Below are positions 37,852 to 46,372 of a DNA stretch of 64,000 nt, piece by piece. This DNA comes from Polyangium mundeleinium (lineage in GTDB: Bacteria > Myxococcota_A > Polyangia > Polyangiales > Polyangiaceae). The notes beneath the pieces are model-generated. The model saw nothing but the letters and a program-made list of their open reading frames with translations. It made no database searches and had not been told where the DNA came from. How positions within the stretch are numbered: position 1 is the first letter of the stretch; each line of letters opens with the position of its first letter. The stretch lies in contig NZ_JAQNDO010000001.1 of the NCBI RefSeq assembly GCF_028369105.1, forward strand, positions 9,704,501 through 9,768,500, given 5' to 3'. The position numbers and the translations under genes are program-made.

Positions 37852-39210
37852 ATGCGATACCTCCCTCATACGACCGAGGAGATCGCTTCGATGCTGGAGG
37901 CCGTCGGCCTGCCTTCACTCGATGCGCTCTACGAATCGATCCCCGCACGCGCCCGCTACGATCGCCCGCTCGACCTGCCCGCGCCGGTCGACGAGCCGTC
38001 GCTCATGCGCCACCTCGAAGAGCTCGGCCGCAAGAACCGCGCGGCCGGCATGCTCTCGTTCCTCGGCGCCGGCGCCTACGAGCACCATTTCCCGCCCGCC
38101 GCCGACCAGCTCCTCCTGCGCAGCGAGTTCTACACGGCCTACACGCCCTACCAGCCCGAAGTCGCGCAGGGCACGCTGCAGGTGATCTTCGAGTTCCAGA
38201 CGATCATCAGCGAGATCTTCGGCCTGCCGCTCGCAAACGCCTCGATGTACGACGGCGCGAGCGCAGCCGCCGAAGCGGTGCTCATGGCGCGCAGGCTCGT
38301 CGGGCGCGAGCACACGGTCATCTCCGGAGGCATCCACCCCGAGTACCTCGAGACGATCGAGACGCACGTGCGGAGCCTCGGGGCCGGCAAGGCATCACTC
38401 ACGGTCGTGCCCCTCGCCGCCGACGGCGCCGCGGATGTCGACGCACTCGCAGCCGCCATCACGCCCGAGACCGCGTGTGTCCTCGTCGGGTACCCGAACT
38501 TCTACGGATCGATCTGCGATCTCCGCAAGGTGGCCGAGGCCGCGCACGCAAAGGGCGCGCTCGTCATCACGGCAACGCAAGACCCGTACGCGCTCGCGCT
38601 CCTCGAATCCCCCGGCGCGCTCGGCGCCGACATCGCCGTGGGCGAAGGCCAGCCGCTCGGTCTGCCGCCGCAATTCGGCGGCCCCGGCGTGGGGCTCTTC
38701 GCATGCCGCGAGGACCGCAAGTACCTGCAGCAGATCCCCGGCCGCATCGTCGGCGAGACCGTCGACAAGGAAGGCAACCGCGGCTACGTGCTCACGCTGG
38801 CCACGCGCGAGCAGCACATCCGCCGCGAGCGAGCCACGAGCAACATCTGCACGAACAGCGGTCTCTGCGCGACCGCGGTGACCATCAAGATGTGCATGCT
38901 CGGCAAGAAGGGTTTCGTGGAAGCCGCGCGCCAGTGCCTCGCCAAAGCCGAGTACCTGAAGAAGGCCATCGCAGGGCTCGAAGGCTACGCACTGCCGTAC
39001 CACGCCCCAACCTTCAACGAGTTCGTCGTACGCGTGCGCGGCGGCGACACAAAGAAGGTCTGCGACAAGCTCGCCACGCAAGAGATCATCCCCGGCTACG
39101 ACCTCGGCCGCGTCAGCGCCGCCCGCAAAGGCGAGCTGCTCATCGCCGTGACCGAGCGCCACACACGCGCAGACCTCGACCGTCTGGTCACAGCCCTCGC
39201 GTCGATCTGA
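37852..39210 (+). CDS. gcvPA: Glycine dehydrogenase (decarboxylating) subunit 1
   Basis: The 452-residue protein is the N-terminal half of the P protein in its split form. It starts with MRYLPHTTEEIASML, the family opening, then MLSFLGAGAYEHHFPPAADQL, PYQPEVAQGTLQVIFEFQT, ANASMYDGASAAAEAVLMA and GRIVGETVDKEGNRGYVLTL. PLP is held by a Lys in subunit 2, so this half is inactive alone. The gcvPB gene does not follow; the next genes are on the other strand after a hairpin array, so subunit 2 must be encoded elsewhere. Confidence 0.95.
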   Translation: MRYLPHTTEEIASMLEAVGLPSLDALYESIPARARYDRPLDLPAPVDEPSLMRHLEELGRKNRAAGMLSFLGAGAYEHHFPPAADQLLLRSEFYTAYTPYQPEVAQGTLQVIFEFQTIISEIFGLPLANASMYDGASAAAEAVLMARRLVGREHTVISGGIHPEYLETIETHVRSLGAGKASLTVVPLAADGAADVDALAAAITPETACVLVGYPNFYGSICDLRKVAEAAHAKGALVITATQDPYALALLESPGALGADIAVGEGQPLGLPPQFGGPGVGLFACREDRKYLQQIPGRIVGETVDKEGNRGYVLTLATREQHIRRERATSNICTNSGLCATAVTIKMCMLGKKGFVEAARQCLAKAEYLKKAIAGLEGYALPYHAPTFNEFVVRVRGGDTKKVCDKLATQEIIPGYDLGRVSAARKGELLIAVTERHTRADLDRLVTALASI

Positions 39211-39232
39211 GAAGAAGCTCCACAGCGTAGCG

Positions 39233-39331
39233 CCGGGGTTTCACCCCGGGCCCCACCAGGGGCTCTTCGCCCCTGGACCCGAACCAGGGCCAGCCCTGGA
39301 CCTCTGGTGCATCGACCGCGATGCGGTCGAT
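39233..39331. repeat. Array of four hairpins between convergent genes
   Basis: Four perfect stems follow each other: CCGGGGtttcaCCCCGG (39233-39249), CCAGGGGCtcttcGCCCCTGG written as two 8-base arms (39256-39276), CCAGGGC/GCCCTGG (39284-39299) and ATCGACCGC/GCGGTCGAT (39311-39331). They lie between gcvPA and a convergent gene. They look like a REP/palindromic repeat and may terminate transcription from both sides. Confidence 0.7.
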
Positions 39332-39366
39332 GCAAGGAACCCGGGGCTTCCTCTGCGTCCGCTGGC

Positions 39367-39975
39367 CTAGAAGAACCGCGGCGTCGGTCCAAACGAGGCC
39401 GTCGCCGCCGGCGTTTGATGCGCCGGGTACGGGTTCGGCCACGCATCGAGCATCGACTGCCGGTAGATCGTCAGGCGCAAGAAATCGATGCCAGCAAATG
39501 CGCCAAACGCGAGCGCATCGCCCGTGCCGTAGAGCCCCTGCACCCCAATCGAGAAGCCAAGCGGCAAGCCGAGCGTGAGGCCCCCAGCCACACCACGCGA
39601 GTACGTCCCCCAAAGCCGCTGGTAGCCGCCCACATCGACCGCAACGCCGACCTTGCCCGCCTGGAAGCCATGCGTGGCGAAACGCGCGAGCAGCGACAGG
39701 TCCGTGCCCTCGTCGATCACAGGCGTGAGCCGCGCGAGCCCGCCAAAGATGAACGAGCCGTCCGGCGACGTCCCCACGCCGTAATCGAAGTTGAAAGCCG
39801 CGCGCGGCGCGAGCGCCGCCGTCCCCTCTTTCCACGCGAGCGCCCCCGCCCCCGCGAACGCCCACGCCGACGCATCAGCCCGCGCAACATCCGGCGCGAG
39901 CGCGATCCCGAGGGCAAGCGCGACTCCGATCCACGAAGCTTTTACGTTGCGACGCACGGTCACCGCACCTAGCAC
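39367..39975 (-). CDS. Secreted protein of unknown function, probable outer-membrane barrel
   Basis: The 202-residue protein has a signal peptide (SWIGVALALGIALAPDVARA, cleaved near residue 33). The mature chain is Gly-rich with alternating hydrophobic residues (WAFAGAGALAWKEG, AAFNFDYGVG, VGVAVDVGGYQRLWGTY, GFSIGVQGLYG) as in small outer-membrane barrels. It begins at GTG39975 or at one of two further GTG codons within seven residues, and overlaps the upstream hydrolase gene by 7 nt. No family is recognised. Confidence 0.65.
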   Translation of the reverse strand: MLGAVTVRRNVKASWIGVALALGIALAPDVARADASAWAFAGAGALAWKEGTAALAPRAAFNFDYGVGTSPDGSFIFGGLARLTPVIDEGTDLSLLARFATHGFQAGKVGVAVDVGGYQRLWGTYSRGVAGGLTLGLPLGFSIGVQGLYGTGDALAFGAFAGIDFLRLTIYRQSMLDAWPNPYPAHQTPAATASFGPTPRFF

Positions 39976-40682
39976 GTTTTTCTACGGCGGGTGAGGATCC
40001 GCCGCTCGACGATCCTCGCGACCTCCTCGTCGAAGAGCACCGTGTTGTGCCCTTGGCCTTCCATCACGATCACCTCACCGCCAGGCAGGGCGTGTGACAC
40101 GGGCGAACGCAAGACGGCGTCCGTCGCCGCGATGATCGAGAGGTGCGGGACGTTCGCCGTCGCCGAAGCCGCGAGGCGAATCTTGCGGAGGACCGCGCTG
40201 TCCGGCGCGAGATCACGCGCCGCCCCGAACCCGAGCGCGCTCGCCCCGACGACGCCCGCGAACGGGCTCGCCATCGAGATCGTCTGCACGACCCGCGTAT
40301 CCCCCGCCTCCTGCGCGTAAAGCCGCGCCACGACACCGCCGAGGCTGTGCCCCACGAGGTGCAGCCGCACGGCGCCCGGGAGCTCGGAGACGAGCGCCGC
40401 GAGCCGCTCCGCGAGCTCCTCGACGCCCGGCCCCGGCGGATAGGTCATCGCGGCGGCGTGGACGCCCTTGTGCCGCGTGATCGCCCGCCGCATGGGACGC
40501 AGCCCCCCGGCCGTCGCGAAGAGCCCGTGGAGGAGCACCACGACGTCATCCCCGTCCCGCACCTCGGCCGACGCCGGAGCCCCCTCCAGATCGTGCCGCA
40601 AGAGCCACGCCTGCCGCCCGAACGCGAGGGCCTCACGGCCCGCGTTCACGAGCGCGCGGGTCCAGGAGGGACGATCCGCCAT
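39969..40682 (-). CDS. Alpha/beta hydrolase of the lipase/esterase type
   Basis: The 237-residue cytosolic protein has the alpha/beta hydrolase fold: VVVLLHGLFATAGGLRPMRR (oxyanion strand), the nucleophile elbow GHSLGG with Ser113, and a C-terminal GQGHNTVLFDEE that supplies the catalytic His. The GHSLGGVVARLYAQE context is that of triacylglycerol lipases and PGAP1-like esterases. There is no signal peptide. It precedes the secreted protein at 39367-39975 with a 7-nt overlap, so both are co-translated. Substrate unknown. Confidence 0.85.
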   Translation of the reverse strand: MADRPSWTRALVNAGREALAFGRQAWLLRHDLEGAPASAEVRDGDDVVVLLHGLFATAGGLRPMRRAITRHKGVHAAAMTYPPGPGVEELAERLAALVSELPGAVRLHLVGHSLGGVVARLYAQEAGDTRVVQTISMASPFAGVVGASALGFGAARDLAPDSAVLRKIRLAASATANVPHLSIIAATDAVLRSPVSHALPGGEVIVMEGQGHNTVLFDEEVARIVERRILTRRRKTC

Positions 40683-40716
40683 GCCGCGAGGATGCCACGG
40701 ACCACGCCCGTGATCT

Positions 40717-42711
40717 TCAAGGTCGCACGAGCCACACGTGGAAGCTCCGCCACGCGTTCTGCTTCGCCGTGATCTTCACGGAATCACGGCCGCCAACCGA
40801 GGACAGCGGGACACGCGCCTCAAACCAGGCCCCCTCGTCCCGCGCCGGGATCTCCACGGCTTGCGCGCCTCCCCCGGAGTGCTCGACCAGGAGCGTGATC
40901 GGCGCGCCTCCGTCGGTCCGCAGCACGAGCGTCGCGGGGCCTCGCGTGACGTGCGGGGCGACGACGAACGACTCGCTTTGCCCCTGGGGAACGATGCGCC
41001 CCGCGTCGAACCGCGGATGCCCGCCCTCGTCCCGCAACGTCGCGCCGATCACCCACCCAGCCTGCGGCCGCGGGAACGTGTATCCGTGCGCTCGTTCATC
41101 CACGAGATCCGCGACGTCGACCTCGAACACCGACCCCGCCCGCGTCGCGCCACGCGGCGCGAGCGAGGACCAGTCCGCCGCAAACACGACCTTCTCCGGC
41201 GCGGCGCAGATCACGTTGTCCTCGATCCGCACGGAGAACATTTGCTGACCAAACGATCGCGCGAGCTCCGGGAACCAGCCCGGGTAGATCGCCATCACGT
41301 CGGGACGCTCGTTCTCCGGCATCCGCTCGATGAGCTCGACGATCGCGGGGATCCCGTGCACCGAGGCGCGGGCGAAGGGCAGGTCGTGGTAGCCGCCGAG
41401 GCCGAGGCCATCGAGCGCGGAGAGGCCCGAGAGATAGGGGATTGCCCCTGCATCGCCGACGAGGACCCGCCGAGGACGCGGCGAGAGCGCGGCGAGCCTG
41501 CGCGCGACCTCGGCTTGCTGGTGCTCGATGTTGCCGGAGGCGCGGGCGAAATGATCGATCTGCCGCGGGAAGAGCCTCGCCGGCGCCAGCGTGGCGACGA
41601 GCCCGAGCCCGAGCCCGAGCGCGCGAACGACCCGCCCCCTTCGCAGAAGCTCCCCCGCGCCGAGCGCCGCGGCGACGAGCAAGAACAGGAGCGAAGGCAC
41701 CGCGTACCGGAAGTTCTGGTACCGCGCCGTCGTGTTCAGCGACACGAGCAGGAGCATCCCGATCGCGCCCGTGACGAGCGGCGCCGCGAGCAAACGCGTG
41801 CGCCGCGACAGGACCGCCACGAGCGCGAGGAGCGGCACGGCGAACGCGAAGGACGGGCCTCCGAGCGCGACCTCGAACGCCTGCGCCCGCAGCACGGCGA
41901 GGTTCTTGATGACCTCCACGGCCGCCTCGATCGGCGTGAGGTACGGGTTCGACCCGACGAGCTTGCGAACGGCGCCCGCCTGGCTGATCTCCCCGGTGAA
42001 CACGCGGTTCGCCGCCGCCTGCGCGGCCAGGAAGACCCCCATGGGCCCGAGCGCGCGGACGAGCGACGGCCACGTGCCGAGCGAACGCGCGCCGTACACC
42101 ACGGCCACGCCGAGCGGCCCGACGAGCGCCGCGGACTCGGGCCGCGTGGCCACGAGGAGCGCCCCCCAAAGCCCGGCGCGGAGCTGCGCGGCGGGGCGCG
42201 CGGTCGGCGAGGCCGTCGTCGCGTGCTGCGCCGCCACGAGCACGCGCCCGAGGATCCCGGCGAAGAGCGCCGTCTCCATGCCGGAGTAGAAGCTCCAGTC
42301 GACGAGCGGCACCGCGAGCAGCAGGGGCGCCGCGATCCAGGCCGCGCGCCGCGGCGCACCGTCGAGCAAGGCCCGCACCGAGCGGCAAAGATCCCACAAG
42401 CAAACACACGCGAGCGCCGCGGCGAAGTACGAAAGCCACGCGCCCCGCAGGCCGAGCGCCCACGCAGGCGCGAGGACGAGCGGATACGTCAGGCTCGTCC
42501 CGCCCGACGAGTACCCGTTCTCCGGCAGCCACGCGAACGGATGCCCGAGCGCCGCGGACCGCGCGAAGCCGTAGTGGATGTAGACGTCGTCGAGCGGGAC
42601 CGGAAACACCCCGCCCGTCCGTCCGAACCCGGGCAGCCAGAACGCGAGGCCCACCGCGACCACGAGGATCGCCGCGAAGGCCTGGAACAGCGCGGGCTCG
42701 CGGGGCTTCAC
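40717..42711 (-). CDS. Polytopic GT-C-type glycosyltransferase-like membrane protein
   Basis: The 664-residue protein has about ten to twelve membrane helices in the first 400 residues and a soluble C-terminal domain of some 230 residues. Between the first two helices the acidic motif VPLDDVYIHYGFARSAALGH resembles the DD signature of polyprenyl-phosphate-dependent GT-C enzymes such as arabinofuranosyl- and mannosyltransferases. The C-terminal region contains AIYPGWFPELARSFG and beta-rich segments. It probably adds a sugar to a periplasmic acceptor. It lies 34 bp before the hydrolase gene on the same strand. The precise family is not certain. Confidence 0.72.
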   Translation of the reverse strand: MKPREPALFQAFAAILVVAVGLAFWLPGFGRTGGVFPVPLDDVYIHYGFARSAALGHPFAWLPENGYSSGGTSLTYPLVLAPAWALGLRGAWLSYFAAALACVCLWDLCRSVRALLDGAPRRAAWIAAPLLLAVPLVDWSFYSGMETALFAGILGRVLVAAQHATTASPTARPAAQLRAGLWGALLVATRPESAALVGPLGVAVVYGARSLGTWPSLVRALGPMGVFLAAQAAANRVFTGEISQAGAVRKLVGSNPYLTPIEAAVEVIKNLAVLRAQAFEVALGGPSFAFAVPLLALVAVLSRRTRLLAAPLVTGAIGMLLLVSLNTTARYQNFRYAVPSLLFLLVAAALGAGELLRRGRVVRALGLGLGLVATLAPARLFPRQIDHFARASGNIEHQQAEVARRLAALSPRPRRVLVGDAGAIPYLSGLSALDGLGLGGYHDLPFARASVHGIPAIVELIERMPENERPDVMAIYPGWFPELARSFGQQMFSVRIEDNVICAAPEKVVFAADWSSLAPRGATRAGSVFEVDVADLVDERAHGYTFPRPQAGWVIGATLRDEGGHPRFDAGRIVPQGQSESFVVAPHVTRGPATLVLRTDGGAPITLLVEHSGGGAQAVEIPARDEGAWFEARVPLSSVGGRDSVKITAKQNAWRSFHVWLVRP

Positions 42712-42801
42712 GAGGGGGGACTAACCACGAAACACGTGGTGCCGGAAGCGCGGATCGGTCGTGTTACGGCGCGCCGCACTTTCCGCGCGTATGCTTCGCG
42801 C

Positions 42802-43323
42802 ATGGCAACGCAGACCGTGGATGCACAAGACGCCGCCCGATGGGACGCGGTCGAGGAGGCGACCGAGCTCATGAACGACGGCCGCTTCATCGAGGCGCTC
42901 GTCGCGCTGCGGAACGTCATCAAGGCCGACCCGAGGAACCCCTACGCGTTCCATTTCCTCGGCGCCGCCCTCTTCGAGACGGGCGAACGCGAGACCGCGC
43001 GTGAAGCCTACCGCGCGGCGCTCCGCCTCGCCCCGAACTACCTCGGCGCGCGTGTCGCGCTCTCGCACCTCCTTCGCCAGCTCGGCGACCTCGACGGCGC
43101 GCTCTCCCAGGCGAACGAGGCGCTCCGCAGGTTCCCCGGCGACGGCGAAGCGATGCAGGCCGCCGGCCTCGCCTACGCCGCGAAGGGCAACCGCAAGGCC
43201 GCGAAGAAACAACTCGAAGGGTTCCTCAAGTCGAACCCCGAGCTCGAAACGCGGCTCGAAGTCGAGCAGATCCTCAGCATGCTGGGGATCGCGGGCGAAA
43301 ACGAGCCGGTCGAGTTCGATTGA
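42802..43323 (+). CDS. Tetratricopeptide-repeat protein
   Basis: The 173-residue cytosolic protein consists of about three to four TPR units: ATELMNDGRFIEALVALRNV, PYAFHFLGAALFETGERETA, NYLGARVALSHLLRQLGDLD and GLAYAAKGNRKAAKKQLEGF. The tail is helical and acidic. It is a likely protein-interaction scaffold. ATG42802 gives the first repeat directly. It is divergent from the membrane glycosyltransferase-like gene, and converges on the SUKH-like gene with nine bases between them. Confidence 0.85.
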   Translation: MATQTVDAQDAARWDAVEEATELMNDGRFIEALVALRNVIKADPRNPYAFHFLGAALFETGERETAREAYRAALRLAPNYLGARVALSHLLRQLGDLDGALSQANEALRRFPGDGEAMQAAGLAYAAKGNRKAAKKQLEGFLKSNPELETRLEVEQILSMLGIAGENEPVEFD

Positions 43324-43332
43324 GCGCGGAGG

Positions 43333-44085
43333 TCAGATGCGGACGCGCGTGAGGCATGCCTCGGCGAGCGCCTTCGCGCCCACCGACTCGGCCACACGCG
43401 CCGCTGCGCGGAAGCCCGCGGCGCGCTCCAGCGCCTCGGCCCCACGACGCGCGCCTTGCACCCGGAACGACACGCTCCGCACGAACGCGCGCATCGCCGC
43501 GACGTCGTCCCCCGCAGCCGCCAGGATCTCGCCGAGCACGAGCGCCGCGTGCGCGGCCATGGCCTCGCTGCCCGGGTAAAACGGCTCGGCCAGCACCCTC
43601 GCGAGCGTCGCGCCGTCCTTCTGCGAGGCCGCGATCTCCGCCGCGATCTCGGGCGTGGGCCGCGGCGCGGGCTCGACCCCGAGCCGCGCCTCCAGGTACC
43701 CGAGCACGTCCCACGCGACACGCCGGAACGCTTCGAGCCCGTCCGTCGGCGCTTCCAGCACGCCGCCGCCCGCGCGTTTGCCCTCGTGATCGAGGTCCCG
43801 CACGATCACGAGATCGTCCCGCTCGCCGATCACGAAGAGATCACCGTCCCAGCCGAGCGACTTCTCCTCCGTCAGCCATTTCGTTGCAGGACCGACTTCC
43901 TCGGGCCCGAGCAAGCGCGTGCCGTCGCCGAGCTCGATCCCGCCTGCGATCGCCCATAACGCCGCGAGATCCTCGGGCGGATCCCGCGTGAGATCCCACG
44001 CCCCTTGCCCCGGCGGGCGTCGCTTCGTGATCCCCTGCGCGGCGCAGATCCGCGCCGCGCGCTCGCTCGCGGAGTCTTCGATCAC
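43333..44085 (-). CDS. SMI1/KNR4 (SUKH)-like domain protein
   Basis: The 250-residue protein has an N-terminal part resembling SUKH domains: PPEDLAALWAIAGGIELGDG, LLGPEEV, then DLFVIGERDDLVIVRDLD. The C-terminal half is helical and Ala-rich. SUKH proteins are often immunity proteins against contact-dependent toxins, but here the gene follows a lipase-like lipoprotein gene with a four-base overlap and no toxin is apparent. The start GTG44085 is chosen from that overlap. The assignment is by motif only and may be wrong. Confidence 0.5.
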   Translation of the reverse strand: MIEDSASERAARICAAQGITKRRPPGQGAWDLTRDPPEDLAALWAIAGGIELGDGTRLLGPEEVGPATKWLTEEKSLGWDGDLFVIGERDDLVIVRDLDHEGKRAGGGVLEAPTDGLEAFRRVAWDVLGYLEARLGVEPAPRPTPEIAAEIAASQKDGATLARVLAEPFYPGSEAMAAHAALVLGEILAAAGDDVAAMRAFVRSVSFRVQGARRGAEALERAAGFRAAARVAESVGAKALAEACLTRVRI

Positions 44086-46118
44086 GGCTGCGAAACCTGC
44101 CCCTTCGGCTCGTCGCTCAGGCTGCGGAGGAACTTCGAGGACTGGGATCGCGCATCGACCACGCGGAAGACCACGAAGTGACCGTCCGAGCCCTCCGGCA
44201 CCGGCCATTGCGCGAGCACGCCCGTCGCCTGCCCGCCGGCGAGGTTGCCCGACAGGCCCATCTCCGGGATCTCCACCGTGCCCGGCCCGCCCCATGCGAG
44301 CTCCGGGATCGGCCACTGCGACGGCTCGACGAGCGGCAGCCCCATCGCGATCGCGTGCATCTCGATCCCCCGTGTCGGCGAGTAGCTGTCGCCTGTCCCG
44401 TCGGAGTTCACGCCTTCGGTCATGTAGATGCTCTTCGGCGCCATCCCCTCGCGCGGCGCGAGGGCCACATGCCGCGCATAATGCAGCGGATCGCTCGCGT
44501 CCACGAGCATCTGCGCGAGCGAGAGCGCCGGGTGGAAGAGGTCGAGCTCTCCCTCCTCTTCGGCCCTCAGGCTGAGGAAGACCGTCTTCACGAGCTGCGC
44601 GATGCTCGGCGACGGGCTCGTCTTCTCGAGCAGCGTGATCGCCATGACCGCGGACGAGCCCGAGAGCACGCCGCCGCGCGCCTGATCGTCCGAGGCGAGG
44701 AAGAGCGGACCGTTCAGCCCGCCCTGCGAGTGGCCGAAGTACGTGAGCCGCGAGCCGTCGAAGCGAATCGGCTGGCCCGTCACCGAGATCGACGCGGGCA
44801 CCTCCATCTTCGACTCCGTGAAGAGCCGCGCCCGCTGCACCTCGTCGAGCGCCGCCTGCCGGCTGTTCGTCCGGGCCGCCAGGACGTTGTTCACGTTGAA
44901 GAAGAGCAGCGAAATCCTCGACGTATCGCCGTCCTTCGGCGCGCCCGGCCTGCGGCCGTGGAAGATCTGATCGACCCCCATCGAGGCGATGCATTGCTCG
45001 GCGAGGCTGCGCGCGGTCCCGTCGTACACGTAGCTGCGGAAATCGCCGCCCGTGCCGTGCGCGTAGAGCACGATCGGAAAGCCCTCCGCCGGCATCGGGC
45101 ACGCGGCCGAGTTCGGCACGGTGAGCGAGAAGCGCAGATCAAACGTGTCGACGACCGCGGGCGCGCCGTTCTCGTACTTGAACGAGCCGCCGTCGCTCGG
45201 CTTCTCGAAGGGCACCTCGCCCTCCTGGTAGTTCGGCGACGGCCCGTAGACGCCGATGTACTCCGTGCGCGCGTCCCACGTGCCTCCGATGATCCACGCG
45301 GACGGGTTCGCCAGGGGCGCGGGCACGTTCGCGCGCAGGTGATCCCGCGCCGCGAAGAGCTCCTCCGTCGGGTCGTTCGTCCGGAAGACCGCGAGGTGCA
45401 CGATGTGCGCGCGCTCGATCCCGGCCTTCTCGATCTCCGCCACGGCGGGCGCGAGCGCTTCCTTCGCGGAGGCGGCCGCGTCGCTCGTGGTGCTCTGCTC
45501 GCCGAGCACCTGCGCGAGCTCGGCGCTCTTCGTGATCGTGCCGCCCGAGGCGCCGCGCACCGCGTCGGTCACGACGAGCGCATACTGCGTGTGGGGCCGG
45601 AGCGGAAAGCCCAGCGTGGGCATGAAGGCCAGCGTGTTCGTCGGGTAGTACACGCCCTCTTCGGCGCGGAACTGGAGCGAGACGAGCCTGCGCGTCCCGT
45701 GCTCGGGCGACGCGGGATCGATGTCGAGGAGCTGCACCGATGCGTCCTTCGCGAGCGCGAGGGCCGGCGTCTGCGGGAGCGACTCCGGATCGAGCGGGCC
45801 ATCGAAGCGCACGTACCCCGCGGCCGCCGGCGAGAAGCCGTCGAGCTTGTGATCCATCTTCGCGATGTACTCGGAGAGGATCGGCACCTGCCGCGGGTTC
45901 GGGAATCCTTCGAGCGGGACGACGCCGTCTTCGAGGCGCAGATCACTCGGCCACGGGTGATCAAAAAAGACGGTGTCCGCGGGCGCGGTCGGCGACGACG
46001 GAGCTACCCAGATCGAGGCGGCCTCGGGCGGCAGCGCCGGCTCGGGGCCACACCCGGCGACGCCGAGCAGGAGCGAAGACGATACGAGCGCAAACGAGAA
46101 GCTCCGAAGGTCGCGCAT
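44082..46118 (-). CDS. Secreted lipase/esterase-like lipoprotein
   Basis: The 678-residue protein has a signal peptide with lipobox (LLLGVAGC, Cys at about residue 23). The N-terminal 300 residues are Ig-like and start with VFFDHPWPSDLRLEDG, which resembles the N-terminal domain of extracellular virulence-factor lipases. The alpha/beta hydrolase part has FPIVLYAHGTGGDFRSYVYD and the nucleophile elbow FGHSQGGLNG; DGHFVVFRV near the end may hold the His. It acts at the outer membrane or outside. The start ATG46118 lies 254 bp from the divergent SDR gene. The substrate is not known. Confidence 0.82.
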   Translation of the reverse strand: MRDLRSFSFALVSSSLLLGVAGCGPEPALPPEAASIWVAPSSPTAPADTVFFDHPWPSDLRLEDGVVPLEGFPNPRQVPILSEYIAKMDHKLDGFSPAAAGYVRFDGPLDPESLPQTPALALAKDASVQLLDIDPASPEHGTRRLVSLQFRAEEGVYYPTNTLAFMPTLGFPLRPHTQYALVVTDAVRGASGGTITKSAELAQVLGEQSTTSDAAASAKEALAPAVAEIEKAGIERAHIVHLAVFRTNDPTEELFAARDHLRANVPAPLANPSAWIIGGTWDARTEYIGVYGPSPNYQEGEVPFEKPSDGGSFKYENGAPAVVDTFDLRFSLTVPNSAACPMPAEGFPIVLYAHGTGGDFRSYVYDGTARSLAEQCIASMGVDQIFHGRRPGAPKDGDTSRISLLFFNVNNVLAARTNSRQAALDEVQRARLFTESKMEVPASISVTGQPIRFDGSRLTYFGHSQGGLNGPLFLASDDQARGGVLSGSSAVMAITLLEKTSPSPSIAQLVKTVFLSLRAEEEGELDLFHPALSLAQMLVDASDPLHYARHVALAPREGMAPKSIYMTEGVNSDGTGDSYSPTRGIEMHAIAMGLPLVEPSQWPIPELAWGGPGTVEIPEMGLSGNLAGGQATGVLAQWPVPEGSDGHFVVFRVVDARSQSSKFLRSLSDEPKGQVSQP

Positions 46119-46337
46119 GGCGGGAAAAGTATGCCTGACGGTAGCCCAGCGCGATAGGCCGGGGACGCCTGCTTTTCGCGTCGCCACGCCGCGCAAGTTC
46201 CGCACCCACGGCGCCCAGGTCGTTCCCGTTTCGTCGCGCTCGCCGCCCGCTCGGCTCGGACGCTCCGTCCCCCGCCCCGCCCGTGGCGTGTGGCCTCTGC
46301 CCGCCGGCCCTGACCCGCCCACGCCCGCTCGGCTGCA

Positions 46338-46366
46338 TTGTTCTTTAGATATGAATCTTTTATACG
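46338..46366 (+). promoter_or_regulatory. Sigma-70-type promoter for a leaderless SDR transcript
   Basis: TTGTTC (46338-46343) and TATACG (46361-46366) are separated by exactly 17 bases in an AT-rich island. The start point expected seven bases after the -10 box falls on 46373, the A of the SDR start codon. No Shine-Dalgarno is present. A short dyad AGATatgaATCT (46347-46358) sits in the spacer and could bind the MarR protein of the same operon. Confidence 0.5.
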
Positions 46367-46372
46367 TGCGTC

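Noticed and set aside
40738..42780. Long plus-strand open frame running into the TPR gene
   Set aside because: It is antisense to a clear membrane protein and has a charge-rich, non-protein-like composition; the TPR protein starts at 42802.
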